DNA of 21,663 nt from a bacterium (GCA_027294925.1 JAPULM010000063.1:1-21663); one strand, 5' to 3'. Counted from the first letter of the stretch, positions 1 through 7,548 are shown. The notes: generated from the letters alone by a model not told the origin. Made by a program: numbers and translations.

Positions 1-945
1 TGGTTGCAGACAGAGGCACCTCGATATAGTGACAAGCCCTGGGTGCTGTTCGTTTCATTGGTGTGCCCTCATCCTCCTTTGATCGCCCCGCCGGAATTTT
101 TCAACCTCTATCCCCTCGATCAGATCCCTTTGCCAATCCAACATGATGCTGCGTCATGGCCAATGCATCCTGCCATGCAAGATCTGCGTCAATGCTTCAA
201 TTTTGTCGAGCCGTTTGACGAGACCACGCTACGCCAGGCTATGGCGGCGTATTTTGCCCTCTGCTCCAGCCTGGACCACCATATCGGACGCATACTCCAC
301 GTCCTGGAAGAGACGGGACTGGCGGCAACGACCCGGGTTATCTATACCAGCGACCACGGGGAAAGCTTCGGCAATCGCGGCCTCTGGGGCAAGTTCACCA
401 TGTATGAGGAATCCGCCGGCATTCCTCTGATTATGGCAGGAGCGGACGTTCCCCAGGGACAGAGGTGCACAACACCGGTCTCACTGATAGATTGTTTTCC
501 GAGCATCCTGCAATGCGTTGGGGCGCAGCCGCATCCCGATGATGCTGATTTGCCGGGTCATTCGCTGTTCGCCATGGCCCAGGGTGAAGTGCCTGAGCGC
601 ACCATCCTGAGCGAATACCACGCGGCGGGCTCACGCACCGCTAGTTTTATGATCCGCCAAGGTCCTTACAAATATGTGCACTACGTCGCCTACCCCCCAC
701 AGTTGTTCGACCTGGCCACAGATCCCAACGAGGAACACGATTTAGCGACCAGCTCGGCGCATCAGCAGGTGCTGGCCGAGTGTGAAGCTGCCCTGCGTGC
801 CATCGTTGATCCTGAAGCCGTCGACGCTCTGGCTAAAAGTGACCAGGCAGAAAAAGTCGCTGCATACGGCGGCCAAGAGGCGGTCAAAGCTAGAGGCTCA
901 TTTGGCTACACGCCAGCCCCCGGAGAACCGGTCGTGTATGTCTGA
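1..945 (+). CDS. Sulfatase, choline-sulfatase-like, 3' part (5' end outside window)
   Basis: The frame is open from the first base, so this is the C-terminal 314 residues of a longer protein. Type I sulfatases hydrolyse sulfate esters. The formylglycine CxPxR motif would lie upstream of the window and cannot be checked. Visible family marks are CPHPP near nt 64-78 and the metal-binding SDHGE segment at nt 349-363, followed by RGLWGK and a conserved 'E-S-A-x-x-P-L' stretch, an arrangement typical of choline-sulfatase (BetC)-like enzymes. A C-terminal 'PYKYVHY...LFDLATDPNEEHDL' type ending is also standard for the family. It ends at TGA 943-945, 130 bases before the transporter binding protein on the same strand, which suggests that the sulfatase product feeds that importer. 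The true substrate (choline sulfate, a sulfated sugar or another ester) cannot be decided from this part. Confidence 0.9.
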   Translation, partial: WLQTEAPRYSDKPWVLFVSLVCPHPPLIAPPEFFNLYPLDQIPLPIQHDAASWPMHPAMQDLRQCFNFVEPFDETTLRQAMAAYFALCSSLDHHIGRILHVLEETGLAATTRVIYTSDHGESFGNRGLWGKFTMYEESAGIPLIMAGADVPQGQRCTTPVSLIDCFPSILQCVGAQPHPDDADLPGHSLFAMAQGEVPERTILSEYHAAGSRTASFMIRQGPYKYVHYVAYPPQLFDLATDPNEEHDLATSSAHQQVLAECEAALRAIVDPEAVDALAKSDQAEKVAAYGGQEAVKARGSFGYTPAPGEPVVYV

Positions 946-953
946 GAATGACC

Positions 954-983
954 TTGACAGACAAGATTCTTTAGGACCATACT
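954..983 (+). promoter_or_regulatory. Candidate sigma70 promoter for the transporter operon
   Basis: A perfect -35 hexamer TTGACA lies at 954-959, followed after 18 bases by CATACT (978-983, four of six matches to TATAAT). It starts nine bases after the sulfatase stop and about 90 bases before the binding-protein ATG, so the importer could be transcribed independently of the sulfatase. Prediction from consensus only. Confidence 0.4.
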
Positions 984-1075
984 GCCTCTGCGCCGCAGTT
1001 CTTACGAAGCCCAGGTGGACTTCCAGCATCCGCTTAGGAAGTCAGTTATTAGCGCCTACCATTGTGGAGGAAGCC

Positions 1076-2521
1076 ATGAAAAAGCGCTTGTCGATCGCAG
1101 CCATCGTCTTTATTATCTTCGCCGTCACTTTCCCGTCGTTATCAAATGCCAAGGTTGACTGGAAGCGATTCGATGGCGAATCGATCAACGCCATCTTTTT
1201 TACCGCTGCCTATATCGATGCCTGGTTCCGGCCGATGGCCAAGCGGTTTAAGAAAGAAACCGGCGTGACCATTCGCATGGAAGTATTGCAAGCCGGCCAG
1301 ATGCGGAAAAAGCAGGACATTATGCTCGCCGGCAAGGATGACACACTGGATTTGATTATGCTGCAGATGGACAACCGAGGCGGCAAGCTGACTGCAGCGG
1401 GGCACCTGGAAAACCTCGAGCCTTATCTGGCCGACGCCAAGCAAACGCCAGCCAATCATGACTTCCCGGGTGACTGGTTGGGCGGTTGTCTGAACACGCA
1501 AAAAGTCATCGCGGGGCAGCCGATCAACAACATTGTGTGGTCCGCTCAGGCCCAATTGTTGCACATCCGCAAGGATCTGTTCGAGAAATACAACGTCAAG
1601 GTGCCGACCACGTTTGAAGAGCTGGAGGCAGCAGCCAAAAAGCTGACGATCGACGAAAACGGCGATGGCAAGCCGGAAATCTACGGCTTTCTTTCCCGTG
1701 GCAGGGATCGCCTGATTACCGCCAGCTTCGCCACCTATCTGTGGAATCATGGCGGTTCCTGGTTCAGGCGCGACGCCAGTGGCAACAAGGTATCCAACAT
1801 CAATTCGAAGCAATCGATTGATGCCTTCGAGTATTACGCCCGATTGATCCGTGACTACTCGCCGCCGGCGGCCTTGAACAATCGTCCGGTAGCCAATGGG
1901 GCCCTCTTCGCCGCCGGTAAAACGGCTATGTTGTCTGAGTTGAACTACTTTATGGCCCTGTTCGAAAATCCCCGCAGATCGCGGGTCAAAGGTTTGACCA
2001 CGACGATCCTCGTGCCCCGTGGCCCAGCCGGCAGCTATCCGAACTTGCCCACTACCTCCCTGGCTATTCCGCGTCATTCCAAGAAGAAAGAAATTGCCTA
2101 CATGTACATCATGTGGATGACCCAAAAGCATATCATGCAATTGGGACAAAATAGTGCGGTGCCCATGTGCCGGCGTGCGGTGTGGGAAGACCCCTCCTAC
2201 AAGCCGCCGACCCCCGGCTGGGGGAAATCCGCCCAGCTTGCCGCCGAATACGGTATCGCTATCGCCAAACCCCAGGCCATTGCTATTGGCCAGATGCGGG
2301 ACGCGGCCGGCGAGGTAATGAACGTCGCGGTGCGAGGCGGTTCGCGGGCGGCCATCCAGGCCGAGGCCGATAAACAGGCCAAGATCATGAATGGATTGAT
2401 CGAGAAAACGGAAACGGGCATGAAATTTCGTGGCGCCTTACCCGAGGATGCGAAGTTGATGCCGGCAGCCGAGCAGATGATTCCCATTCAGGCGGATGGC
2501 CTGGCTGGTCTTGGCAGGTAA
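1076..2521 (+). CDS. ABC transporter extracellular solute-binding protein (sugar type)
   Basis: A protein of 481 residues that captures a substrate, probably a sugar or polyol, in the periplasm and delivers it to the two permeases downstream. The open frame extends further upstream, but ATG 1076 is chosen because GGAGG lies five bases before it and because the first 25 residues form a classical Sec signal peptide (KKR, hydrophobic core, then SNA before the likely cut). The mature part has the family-1 binding-protein pattern: early 'FKKETGVTIRMEV', an 'ENGDGKPEIYGF' segment that is common in this family, 'NNRPVANGALFAAGKTAM' and a late 'AIPRHSKKKEIAYMYIMWM'. There is no lipobox cysteine, so it should be soluble in the periplasm. 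It is followed by a hairpin and the two permease genes. The exact ligand is not visible; the neighbouring sulfatase hints at a sulfated compound, which is inference. Confidence 0.9.
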   Translation: MKKRLSIAAIVFIIFAVTFPSLSNAKVDWKRFDGESINAIFFTAAYIDAWFRPMAKRFKKETGVTIRMEVLQAGQMRKKQDIMLAGKDDTLDLIMLQMDNRGGKLTAAGHLENLEPYLADAKQTPANHDFPGDWLGGCLNTQKVIAGQPINNIVWSAQAQLLHIRKDLFEKYNVKVPTTFEELEAAAKKLTIDENGDGKPEIYGFLSRGRDRLITASFATYLWNHGGSWFRRDASGNKVSNINSKQSIDAFEYYARLIRDYSPPAALNNRPVANGALFAAGKTAMLSELNYFMALFENPRRSRVKGLTTTILVPRGPAGSYPNLPTTSLAIPRHSKKKEIAYMYIMWMTQKHIMQLGQNSAVPMCRRAVWEDPSYKPPTPGWGKSAQLAAEYGIAIAKPQAIAIGQMRDAAGEVMNVAVRGGSRAAIQAEADKQAKIMNGLIEKTETGMKFRGALPEDAKLMPAAEQMIPIQADGLAGLGR

Positions 2522-2529
2522 TCGAAAAG

Positions 2530-2558
2530 AGCGTTTTTATAGCTGATGGCTAAACGCT
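2530..2558 (+). terminator. Intercistronic hairpin between binding-protein and permease genes
   Basis: AGCGTTT (2530-2536) pairs perfectly with AAACGCT (2552-2558). A second small stem, AGC (2541-2543) with GCT (2549-2551), sits inside the loop. There is no T-run after it, so it is more likely a partial terminator or a block to 3'-exonuclease decay that protects the binding-protein message, as known for the malE-malF junction in enterobacteria. The function is inference; the pairing is visible. Confidence 0.5.
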
Positions 2559-2573
2559 TCTGAGGTCGTGCTG

Positions 2574-3518
2574 ATGATCACTGAAAAAGTCGCAACCACC
2601 CTGGTTGAGCGGGCGGCTAGACCCATCCCCCTGAAAGACCGGGCACTGCGTTGGCTCGACCTCAACCTGGCCATTGTATTCAACCTGCCAACGGTAGGTT
2701 TCCTGCTGGCGTTGATCGCCTTCCCGGTGGGGCTGGTGCTGTGGACCAGCCTCACCGACTGGCAACTGATCACCAATCAGAGTCCCCGCTTCGTCGGCCT
2801 GACCAATTATATCGACATGTGGTCGGAAGAGCGCTGGCTGCATGGCATTGTGAATACCTTCTATTTCGCCAGTTGTACGGTGGTGGGGCAATTGATCCTG
2901 GGTCTGGCCACCGCCTTGCTGTTCAATCGCCAGTTTGCCGGTAAGGCGTTTTACCGCTCGGTCTGGATGATGCCGATGATCTCTATGTCGGTGGCAATCA
3001 GCCTGGTATGGGCGATTTTGTTTAACAATACCTACGGGTTGTTGAATTACGTGCTGACCAGTATGGGCCTACCCGGCATTGAATGGATCAGCAGCCCGCA
3101 GTGGGTGGTGCCCTCCCTGATTATCGTCGGCATTTGGCAGCATACCCCCTTTATGACCCTCTTACTGCTGGCCGGGCTACAATCCCTGCCCGCCGATCCG
3201 TTCGAGGCGGCGCGCATCGACGGTGCCTCGAAATGGCAGGTGCTGCTCAACATTACCCTGCCGCTGATGAAGGGCCATATCGTCGTGGCATTAATTCTGC
3301 GCTCGATCTTCGCCATGAAGGAGTTCGATACCATCATGGCGATTACCGAAGGCGGCCCAAGTTATGCCAGCGAAACGATGAACATGAATATCTACTTCAA
3401 CGCTTTTGAATACGGCTATATGGGCGTTTCCTCGGCTAAGGGAGCGCTGTTTTTCACCGCCATCCTGCTCGTCCAGCTGGTCCTGGTCAAATTGAGGAGA
3501 CGGCAGTGGTCTCACTGA
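2574..3518 (+). CDS. Carbohydrate ABC transporter permease, MalF/UgpA type
   Basis: Inner-membrane permease of 314 residues, the first of two that form the channel of the importer. The hydrophobic profile suggests six membrane spans, starting near residue 24 ('VGFLLALIAFPVGLVLW'). The EAA loop that contacts the ATPase is clear at about residues 211-230: 'EAARIDGASKWQ' and then 'ITLPLMKG'. The frame also has GTG 2568, but ATG 2574 is preferred because GAGG at 2562-2565 is then eight bases away. Its end overlaps the next permease by 13 bases, so the two are translated together. No ATPase gene follows, so a shared MsmK/UgpC-type ATPase encoded elsewhere is likely. Confidence 0.92.
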   Translation: MITEKVATTLVERAARPIPLKDRALRWLDLNLAIVFNLPTVGFLLALIAFPVGLVLWTSLTDWQLITNQSPRFVGLTNYIDMWSEERWLHGIVNTFYFASCTVVGQLILGLATALLFNRQFAGKAFYRSVWMMPMISMSVAISLVWAILFNNTYGLLNYVLTSMGLPGIEWISSPQWVVPSLIIVGIWQHTPFMTLLLLAGLQSLPADPFEAARIDGASKWQVLLNITLPLMKGHIVVALILRSIFAMKEFDTIMAITEGGPSYASETMNMNIYFNAFEYGYMGVSSAKGALFFTAILLVQLVLVKLRRRQWSH

Positions 3519-4348
3519 AAAAGCGTATCCCCAAGCGCTATTACCAGGTATTGGAGGCAATCTTTACCCAGTTGGTAATGCTCGCTGTGGTCGGACCCTT
3601 CTTCTTCATTTTCATTTATATGTTCTGGAATTCGCTGAAGCCGGATTACCTCTTCTTCGAGCCTGGCGTCTGGTTCTTCAAGCCGATTTTCGTCAACTTC
3701 ACCGATGTGCTCGAGAACAGCGATATTCTCCCGAACATTTTTAACAGTCTGATTATCTCCTCGTTCGCGACCTTAATCGGTCTGGCCTGCGGCGTTCTCA
3801 CCGCCTACACGGTGGCCCGCTTCAACTTGCAGAAACTGGCAACGGCCATCTTGCTCACTCGCATTATTCCTTACATCACCATGCTGGTGCCCTTTTGGAT
3901 CGTCTACAAGAATTTGGGATTGCTCAACACCTATACCGGGCTGATCCTTTCCCATCTGGTGATTACCATCCCGTTTGGGGTATGGATCATGATAGGTTAC
4001 ATTGAAGACATTCCACGCGAATTGGAAGAATCCGCCTGGATCGACGGTGCCAGCCGTTTCCAGGCCTTCCTACGTGTGGTGCTGCCACTCAGCACCCCAG
4101 GGATGGTGGCCACGGCCATCCTGTGCTTCATCTTTTCATGGAATAACTTTCAGCTGGCCCTAGTGCTAGGTGGATTTGATGTAAACACAGCGCCGGTCTC
4201 GGTATTTAAATACGCCGATCCGGAATCCGGCAGCATGGGCCAGATGCTGGCCGCGGCGACACTGGTGACGATTCCGGTCTTTTTCATCGTGCTGTGTATT
4301 CAAAAGCAGTTGACCGCCGGTCTGACCATCGGCGGCATCAGTAAATAA
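3506..4348 (+). CDS. Carbohydrate ABC transporter permease, MalG/UgpE type
   Basis: Second inner-membrane permease of the importer, 280 residues, with about six membrane spans. It starts at GTG 3506 with GAGGAG at 3494-3499 just upstream and overlaps the preceding permease by 13 bases. The EAA loop lies at residues 174-185 ('EESAWIDGASRF') followed by 'RVVLPLSTPG'. The C-terminus 'KQLTAGLTIGGISK' matches the usual end of this family ('...GLTAGAVKG'-like), which supports a complete gene. Partner of the upstream permease; the ligand is unknown. Confidence 0.92.
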   Translation: MVSLKKRIPKRYYQVLEAIFTQLVMLAVVGPFFFIFIYMFWNSLKPDYLFFEPGVWFFKPIFVNFTDVLENSDILPNIFNSLIISSFATLIGLACGVLTAYTVARFNLQKLATAILLTRIIPYITMLVPFWIVYKNLGLLNTYTGLILSHLVITIPFGVWIMIGYIEDIPRELEESAWIDGASRFQAFLRVVLPLSTPGMVATAILCFIFSWNNFQLALVLGGFDVNTAPVSVFKYADPESGSMGQMLAAATLVTIPVFFIVLCIQKQLTAGLTIGGISK

Positions 4349-4391
4349 TGGGTTTTGTCGCAAAATGAGTTGCTCCTCTTGAAGGAGGCCG

Positions 4392-4730
4392 ATGATGAAA
4401 CGCATGAGTGTTAATATTGACGAAAGTCACTACCTGATACTGAACGAAATTAGCAAGGCCAGTGGGCTTGCGGTCAGTGAACTCATTCGTCGCGGTATCG
4501 ACATGATCGTCCGTGACTTTAATCCGACGCGAGAACCGGGCACGCTTATGGACCGAGATCTCTTCGATACCGCTTGTGAGACTTTTCAGGCCTGGCAGCA
4601 GATGCAGGGATATATCCCCGACCAGCCCTCCTACTATCTCTCGGAGCAGTACGGTGACATCATCGAGTTTCGCAACGGCGATGGCAAGCTCGGGGCGTAT
4701 TGCATTTCAAAGTACAGGGTGCTTGAGTAA
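4392..4730 (+). CDS. Small ribbon-helix-helix (CopG/Arc-like) protein
   Basis: Protein of 112 residues preceded by a strong GGAGG at 4384-4388; ATG 4392 or the adjacent ATG 4395 can serve as start. The N-terminal 45 residues look like a ribbon-helix-helix DNA-binding fold: a short strand ('RMSVNIDE') followed by two helices ('YLILNEISKASG', 'AVSELIRRGIDMIV'). The remaining 65 residues ('FNPTREPG...') are not recognised and could bind a ligand or another protein. It lies 43 bases after the second permease on the same strand, so it may be a regulator of the transporter operon. No toxin gene follows directly, so I do not call it an antitoxin. Confidence 0.7.
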   Translation: MMKRMSVNIDESHYLILNEISKASGLAVSELIRRGIDMIVRDFNPTREPGTLMDRDLFDTACETFQAWQQMQGYIPDQPSYYLSEQYGDIIEFRNGDGKLGAYCISKYRVLE

Positions 4731-4910
4731 TCCAGCACAGCATCAAATTATTGTGGAGGTGCTAGAGATTGTGGCTCCCTCCATTTTTACCCCGCTACTG
4801 CCAGTTCAGCTTTCTAGATTGTGACGCCCAAGTTTGTTATCCGGTGTTGTGTATGCCTAGGACTGCGTACCAAATATTCACCTTAACGTTGAAGTCGTGG
4901 AGGTAATCTG

Positions 4911-5756
4911 ATGACCACACAAGGTTATGTCCAGCCTGATCTACTGGTGGAAACGGACTGGCTGGAAGCGCGTTTGGACGATCCCAATATCCGTATTGTA
5001 GACTGTGATCCGATTGATATTTATCGTCGTGCTCATATTCAGCACGCGATTGGTATTCCGGTACATCACTACATCAAGCAGGCGGCGTACACAACAGATC
5101 CCAGGCAGTATCCGTTGGTGGCGCCACCGGATAGCATGCAGGAATTGATGATGCGCATGGGGATCGGCGACGATAATTTAGTGGTGACCTACGATAGCAA
5201 TGGCTGCCTGTGGGCGGCGCGCCTGTGGTGGGTGCTCAACTACTATGGTCACAGCAATGTCAAGGTGCTCAACGGCGGTTGGAAAAAGTGGTTCGATGAG
5301 GGGCGCCCGCTCAGTATCGACAGCGTCCAGCCGCAACCTGCAACGTTTACCCCAGGCGCCAATCCTGATGTGCTATGCACACTGGACTATGGGCAGTCAC
5401 AGGTGGGCAACGACGATGTGGTTTTCCTTGATGTCCGCTCTGATGGCGAATGGGAGGGGAGCAACAATCGCGGCAACAAACGGGCTGGGCGGATCCCGGG
5501 CGCGGTGCATCTGGAGTGGCTCAATTTTGTCACCGACGACAAACATAAAACCATTAAGCCTGCCGATGAATTACGGGCTATGTTGGAGACTGCCGGCGTT
5601 ACGCCTGACAAAGAGGTGATCATTTATTGACAAGGTGGCATCCGTGCGGCGCACGGACTATTTGTCTTGAAACTTTTGGGGTACGACCGCGTCCGTAATT
5701 ATGACGGCTCGATGGGCGAGTGGACGAATCGCGATGATACGCCCTTGGTGGTTTAG
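4911..5756 (+). CDS. Selenocysteine-containing two-domain rhodanese (SseA-like sulfurtransferase), TGA 5628-5630 read as Sec
   Basis: Read through the in-frame TGA, this is a protein of 281 residues. The start is ATG 4911 with GGAGGT six bases upstream. Domain 1 (about residues 10-140) is the inactive rhodanese repeat, with 'YDSNGCLWAARLWW' and 'LNGGWKKW'. Domain 2 (about 155-281) is the catalytic repeat: 'FLDVRSDGEW', 'GRIPGAVHLEW', then 'EVIIY-[TGA]-QGGIRAAH', continuing 'LFVLKLLGYDRVRNYDGSMGEW'. In the family the residue at the TGA is the persulfide-forming cysteine of the CxxGxR loop. Everything after the TGA stays in frame and conserved to TAG 5754-5756. A SECIS-like hairpin follows the TGA. 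Rhodaneses move sulfane sulfur from thiosulfate or 3-mercaptopyruvate to an acceptor; a selenolate would replace the thiolate. If TGA were a plain stop, the product would lack its active site. A fresh nonsense mutation is the alternative, but the hairpin and the neighbour with the same feature argue against it. Confidence 0.85.
5628..5666 (+). promoter_or_regulatory. Candidate bacterial SECIS element of the rhodanese gene
   Basis: Directly after the TGA (5628-5630) the message can form a perfect 7-bp stem, TCCGTGC (5641-5647) with GCACGGA (5651-5657), capped by GGC. A lower stem, GACAA (5629-5633) with TTGTC (5662-5666), includes part of the TGA. The TGA-to-loop distance is 17 bases and the first two loop bases are G. 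Both fit the known bacterial SECIS rules as I recall them (loop about 16-37 bases from UGA, G in the first two loop positions). Such elements bind SelB and place Sec-tRNA. Confidence 0.7.
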
Positions 5757-6296
5757 TTAGCACTCCTTGAGGCCGAGGGACGGGCCGTCGTAGGCGATGT
5801 CATCCCGGCAGGCTTGCACGATGGCGCGCATGTCCTGGCGCAGCTCTTCCAGGCTGGGGCGGCCTACGTACCACCAGCCATCGTAGATGTTATGGATGGT
5901 CAAATCGGGACCTAATGAAAAGGTGTACGGCAGAGCCAACAGGCCGTGTTTGAAGTCGGGTGGCGTGACTTCAGCCATGTCGAGCTGAGTGATGGCCCGG
6001 CGCTGGTGATCACTTAAAAAGGTGAAGGTGGCGCCGAGACCGGTGCGGAAGGCGGCGCTGATATCCGGTGGGTCGGTGCTAATAACGGCCAGTTTGCAAT
6101 AATTGACGTTGAGTTCGTCTTGCAATAAGGTGAGGCGCCGAACCTGGCGCGAACATTTGGGTCACCAATAGCCGCGATAGAAACTGACAATGAGAGGAAA
6201 GCCATTCGCCAGCTCGGATAGCTGCACCGGCTGATGGCGGTGGTCAGGTAATTCGAGATCGGGGAACTGACGGCCGACGACGAGATCCGGATGCAT
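5757..6296 (-). CDS. Selenocysteine-containing peroxiredoxin/AhpC-TSA-like protein, TGA at 6164-6162 read as Sec
   Basis: On the minus strand, ATG 6296 (GAGG eight bases upstream) opens a frame that runs to TAA at 5759-5757, 179 residues, interrupted only by TGA at codon 45. The order is 'GRQFPDLELPD', 'PLIVSFYRGYW-[TGA]-PKCSRQ', 'QDELNVNYCKLAVIS', 'FTFLSDHQRRA', 'HGLLALPYTFSLGPD' and 'GRPSLEELRQDMRAI'. This is the thioredoxin fold of AhpC/TSA-type proteins, and 'FYRGxWCPxC' is their active-site signature, so TGA replaces the peroxidatic or nucleophilic cysteine of CxxC to give UxxC. The likely role is peroxide or thiol-disulfide reduction in the cytoplasm. Peroxiredoxin-like selenoproteins of this form are known in bacteria. 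Without read-through only a fragment lacking the first 57 residues (start near 6125) would be called. The stop directly abuts the stop of the convergent rhodanese. Confidence 0.87.
6129..6166 (-). promoter_or_regulatory. Candidate bacterial SECIS element of the peroxiredoxin-like gene
   Basis: In the minus-strand message, GGTGA (6166-6162, containing the TGA) pairs with TCACC (6133-6129). An upper stem, GCGCC (6150-6146) with GGCGC (6139-6135), carries the loop AGGTTC (6145-6140). Sixteen bases separate the TGA from the loop and G is the second loop base, as in known bacterial SECIS elements. The loop closely resembles the AGGUCU loop that I remember for Escherichia coli fdhF. The structure lies entirely within coding sequence, as usual in bacteria. 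Confidence 0.72.
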
Positions 6297-6408
6297 GGTT
6301 GACGCCTCATAGCTGAGTTTGGTTCTAACCAGGGGTTTATCCTATCCTGATTTCCTCCCCTGTGCAGGGAAGAAACCAGGATTTGTCTGCAGGCGATTTC
6401 AGGTGCGG

Positions 6409-7548
6409 CTATAGGCCGTAAAAGTCCCTGGCGTTTTCGCAGATGATTTTATTGCGCACCGCTTCAGGCAAGTTGTCGAATTGCTTGTCGATATATTCCA
6501 GCGAATCCGGCCAGACACCGTCCGGGTGGGGAAAGTCATTACCCCACATGATGCAATCCTCACCTAACTTGTCTAACAACATGATGCCGATTTCATCATA
6601 TTGGAAGGTCGCTTTGCATTGACGATACCAGTAGTCACTCGGCTTCATGGTAAGATCGAGATCGTTCTTGAACTGATCGTCCCACTCATAATCCATCCGA
6701 TCCAGGATGTAAGGAATCCAGCCAATGCCGCTTTCGCCCAGCACCACGCGGACTTGCGGATAGCGCTCCAATACGCCACCGTAGACAACACCCATGAGAA
6801 AGTTGGCGGTGAAGAGCTGGAAGCCAGTGATGCGTACAGCCGCTGCCGCACGTTGGGCGCGCAAGGGTAAGTTCTCCGGTAGTGGTCCGCGCTTGGAGCC
6901 AGTGGTGTGGAAATGAATCGGCAATTCCACGTCGTTGACGGCGGCCCACAGCGGTTCCCAGTAGGGGTCCCACAGCGGCACCATCTCGTGTGTGGTGGCG
7001 AACTCCAGCCCTTTGAGTCCGAGGTTGCCGGCACGGCGTGTCTGCGCCACGGCGGCGTCGACGTCGCCAGCCGGTAGGGAGGCTAAGCCTAGCAGCCGAT
7101 CGGGGCTGTACTTGGTAAAGTCTCGTAGCCATTCATTGTAGATGCGGCAAACCTCGATGGCTGCTTCCGGGTCTTGCAGGCGGCTACCGGCGCCCAAAAC
7201 GCCATACAGTACTTCGGCCTGTACGCCGTCTCGGTCTTGGTCCTTGAGGCGTAACTCCGGGTCGCTGAGGCGGCGGATGCCTTTTTTGCCGTCCTCATAC
7301 AGGCCTTCTGCCGCCATGCGGTCCGAGCGGTGAATTTGCCCGGGAATGTAAGGACGGCCACCGGAGCCCATGCCGTTTTGCAAGCCGAAGTAACTGCCTT
7401 TCTTACTGACCCAGATCGGTCCGTCATCGCTGTCCGTGACGTAAGGCATACGGTCTTTCATCGCGGCGCTGGCGTTCGATGTGAACAGATCAGGCGGTAG
7501 CCAGATGAGATCGACATGACTGTCGGCGGAAATGACTTTGTACTCCAT
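6409..7548 (-). CDS. Amidohydrolase-2 family metal-dependent hydrolase or decarboxylase
   Basis: Protein of 379 residues with a TIM-barrel of the amidohydrolase-2 family (related to ACMSD and other decarboxylases and hydrolases). ATG 7548 has GGAGAA eight bases upstream. Expected metal-site elements are visible: 'ADSHVD' at residues 8-13, 'IHFHTTGS' with His212 and His214, 'LGESGIGWIPY' near 270-280, and 'GNDFPHPDG' at 336-344 with Asp338. The C-terminus 'KIICENARDFYGL' is the standard family end. It is probably cytoplasmic, as no signal peptide is seen. It is 112 bases upstream of the peroxiredoxin-like gene on the same strand, so the two could be co-transcribed. The substrate cannot be told from sequence; members act on aromatic or cyclic acids. 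Confidence 0.88.
   Translation of the reverse strand: MEYKVISADSHVDLIWLPPDLFTSNASAAMKDRMPYVTDSDDGPIWVSKKGSYFGLQNGMGSGGRPYIPGQIHRSDRMAAEGLYEDGKKGIRRLSDPELRLKDQDRDGVQAEVLYGVLGAGSRLQDPEAAIEVCRIYNEWLRDFTKYSPDRLLGLASLPAGDVDAAVAQTRRAGNLGLKGLEFATTHEMVPLWDPYWEPLWAAVNDVELPIHFHTTGSKRGPLPENLPLRAQRAAAAVRITGFQLFTANFLMGVVYGGVLERYPQVRVVLGESGIGWIPYILDRMDYEWDDQFKNDLDLTMKPSDYWYRQCKATFQYDEIGIMLLDKLGEDCIMWGNDFPHPDGVWPDSLEYIDKQFDNLPEAVRNKIICENARDFYGL

Noticed and set aside
1142..2149. 335-residue open frame on the minus strand
   Set aside because: It is antisense to the solute-binding protein gene, has no recognisable motifs and arises from the codon pattern of the real gene.
5628..5630. TGA in the rhodanese as simple nonsense mutation (pseudogene)
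   Set aside because: It falls exactly on the catalytic cysteine, the downstream frame is intact and conserved, a SECIS-like hairpin follows, and the neighbouring gene has the same arrangement. It cannot be fully excluded without the rest of the genome.
6014..6310. 98-residue minus-strand frame overlapping the peroxiredoxin-like start
   Set aside because: It is a shifted-frame shadow; the conserved peptide sequence is in the frame starting at ATG 6296 and containing the TGA.
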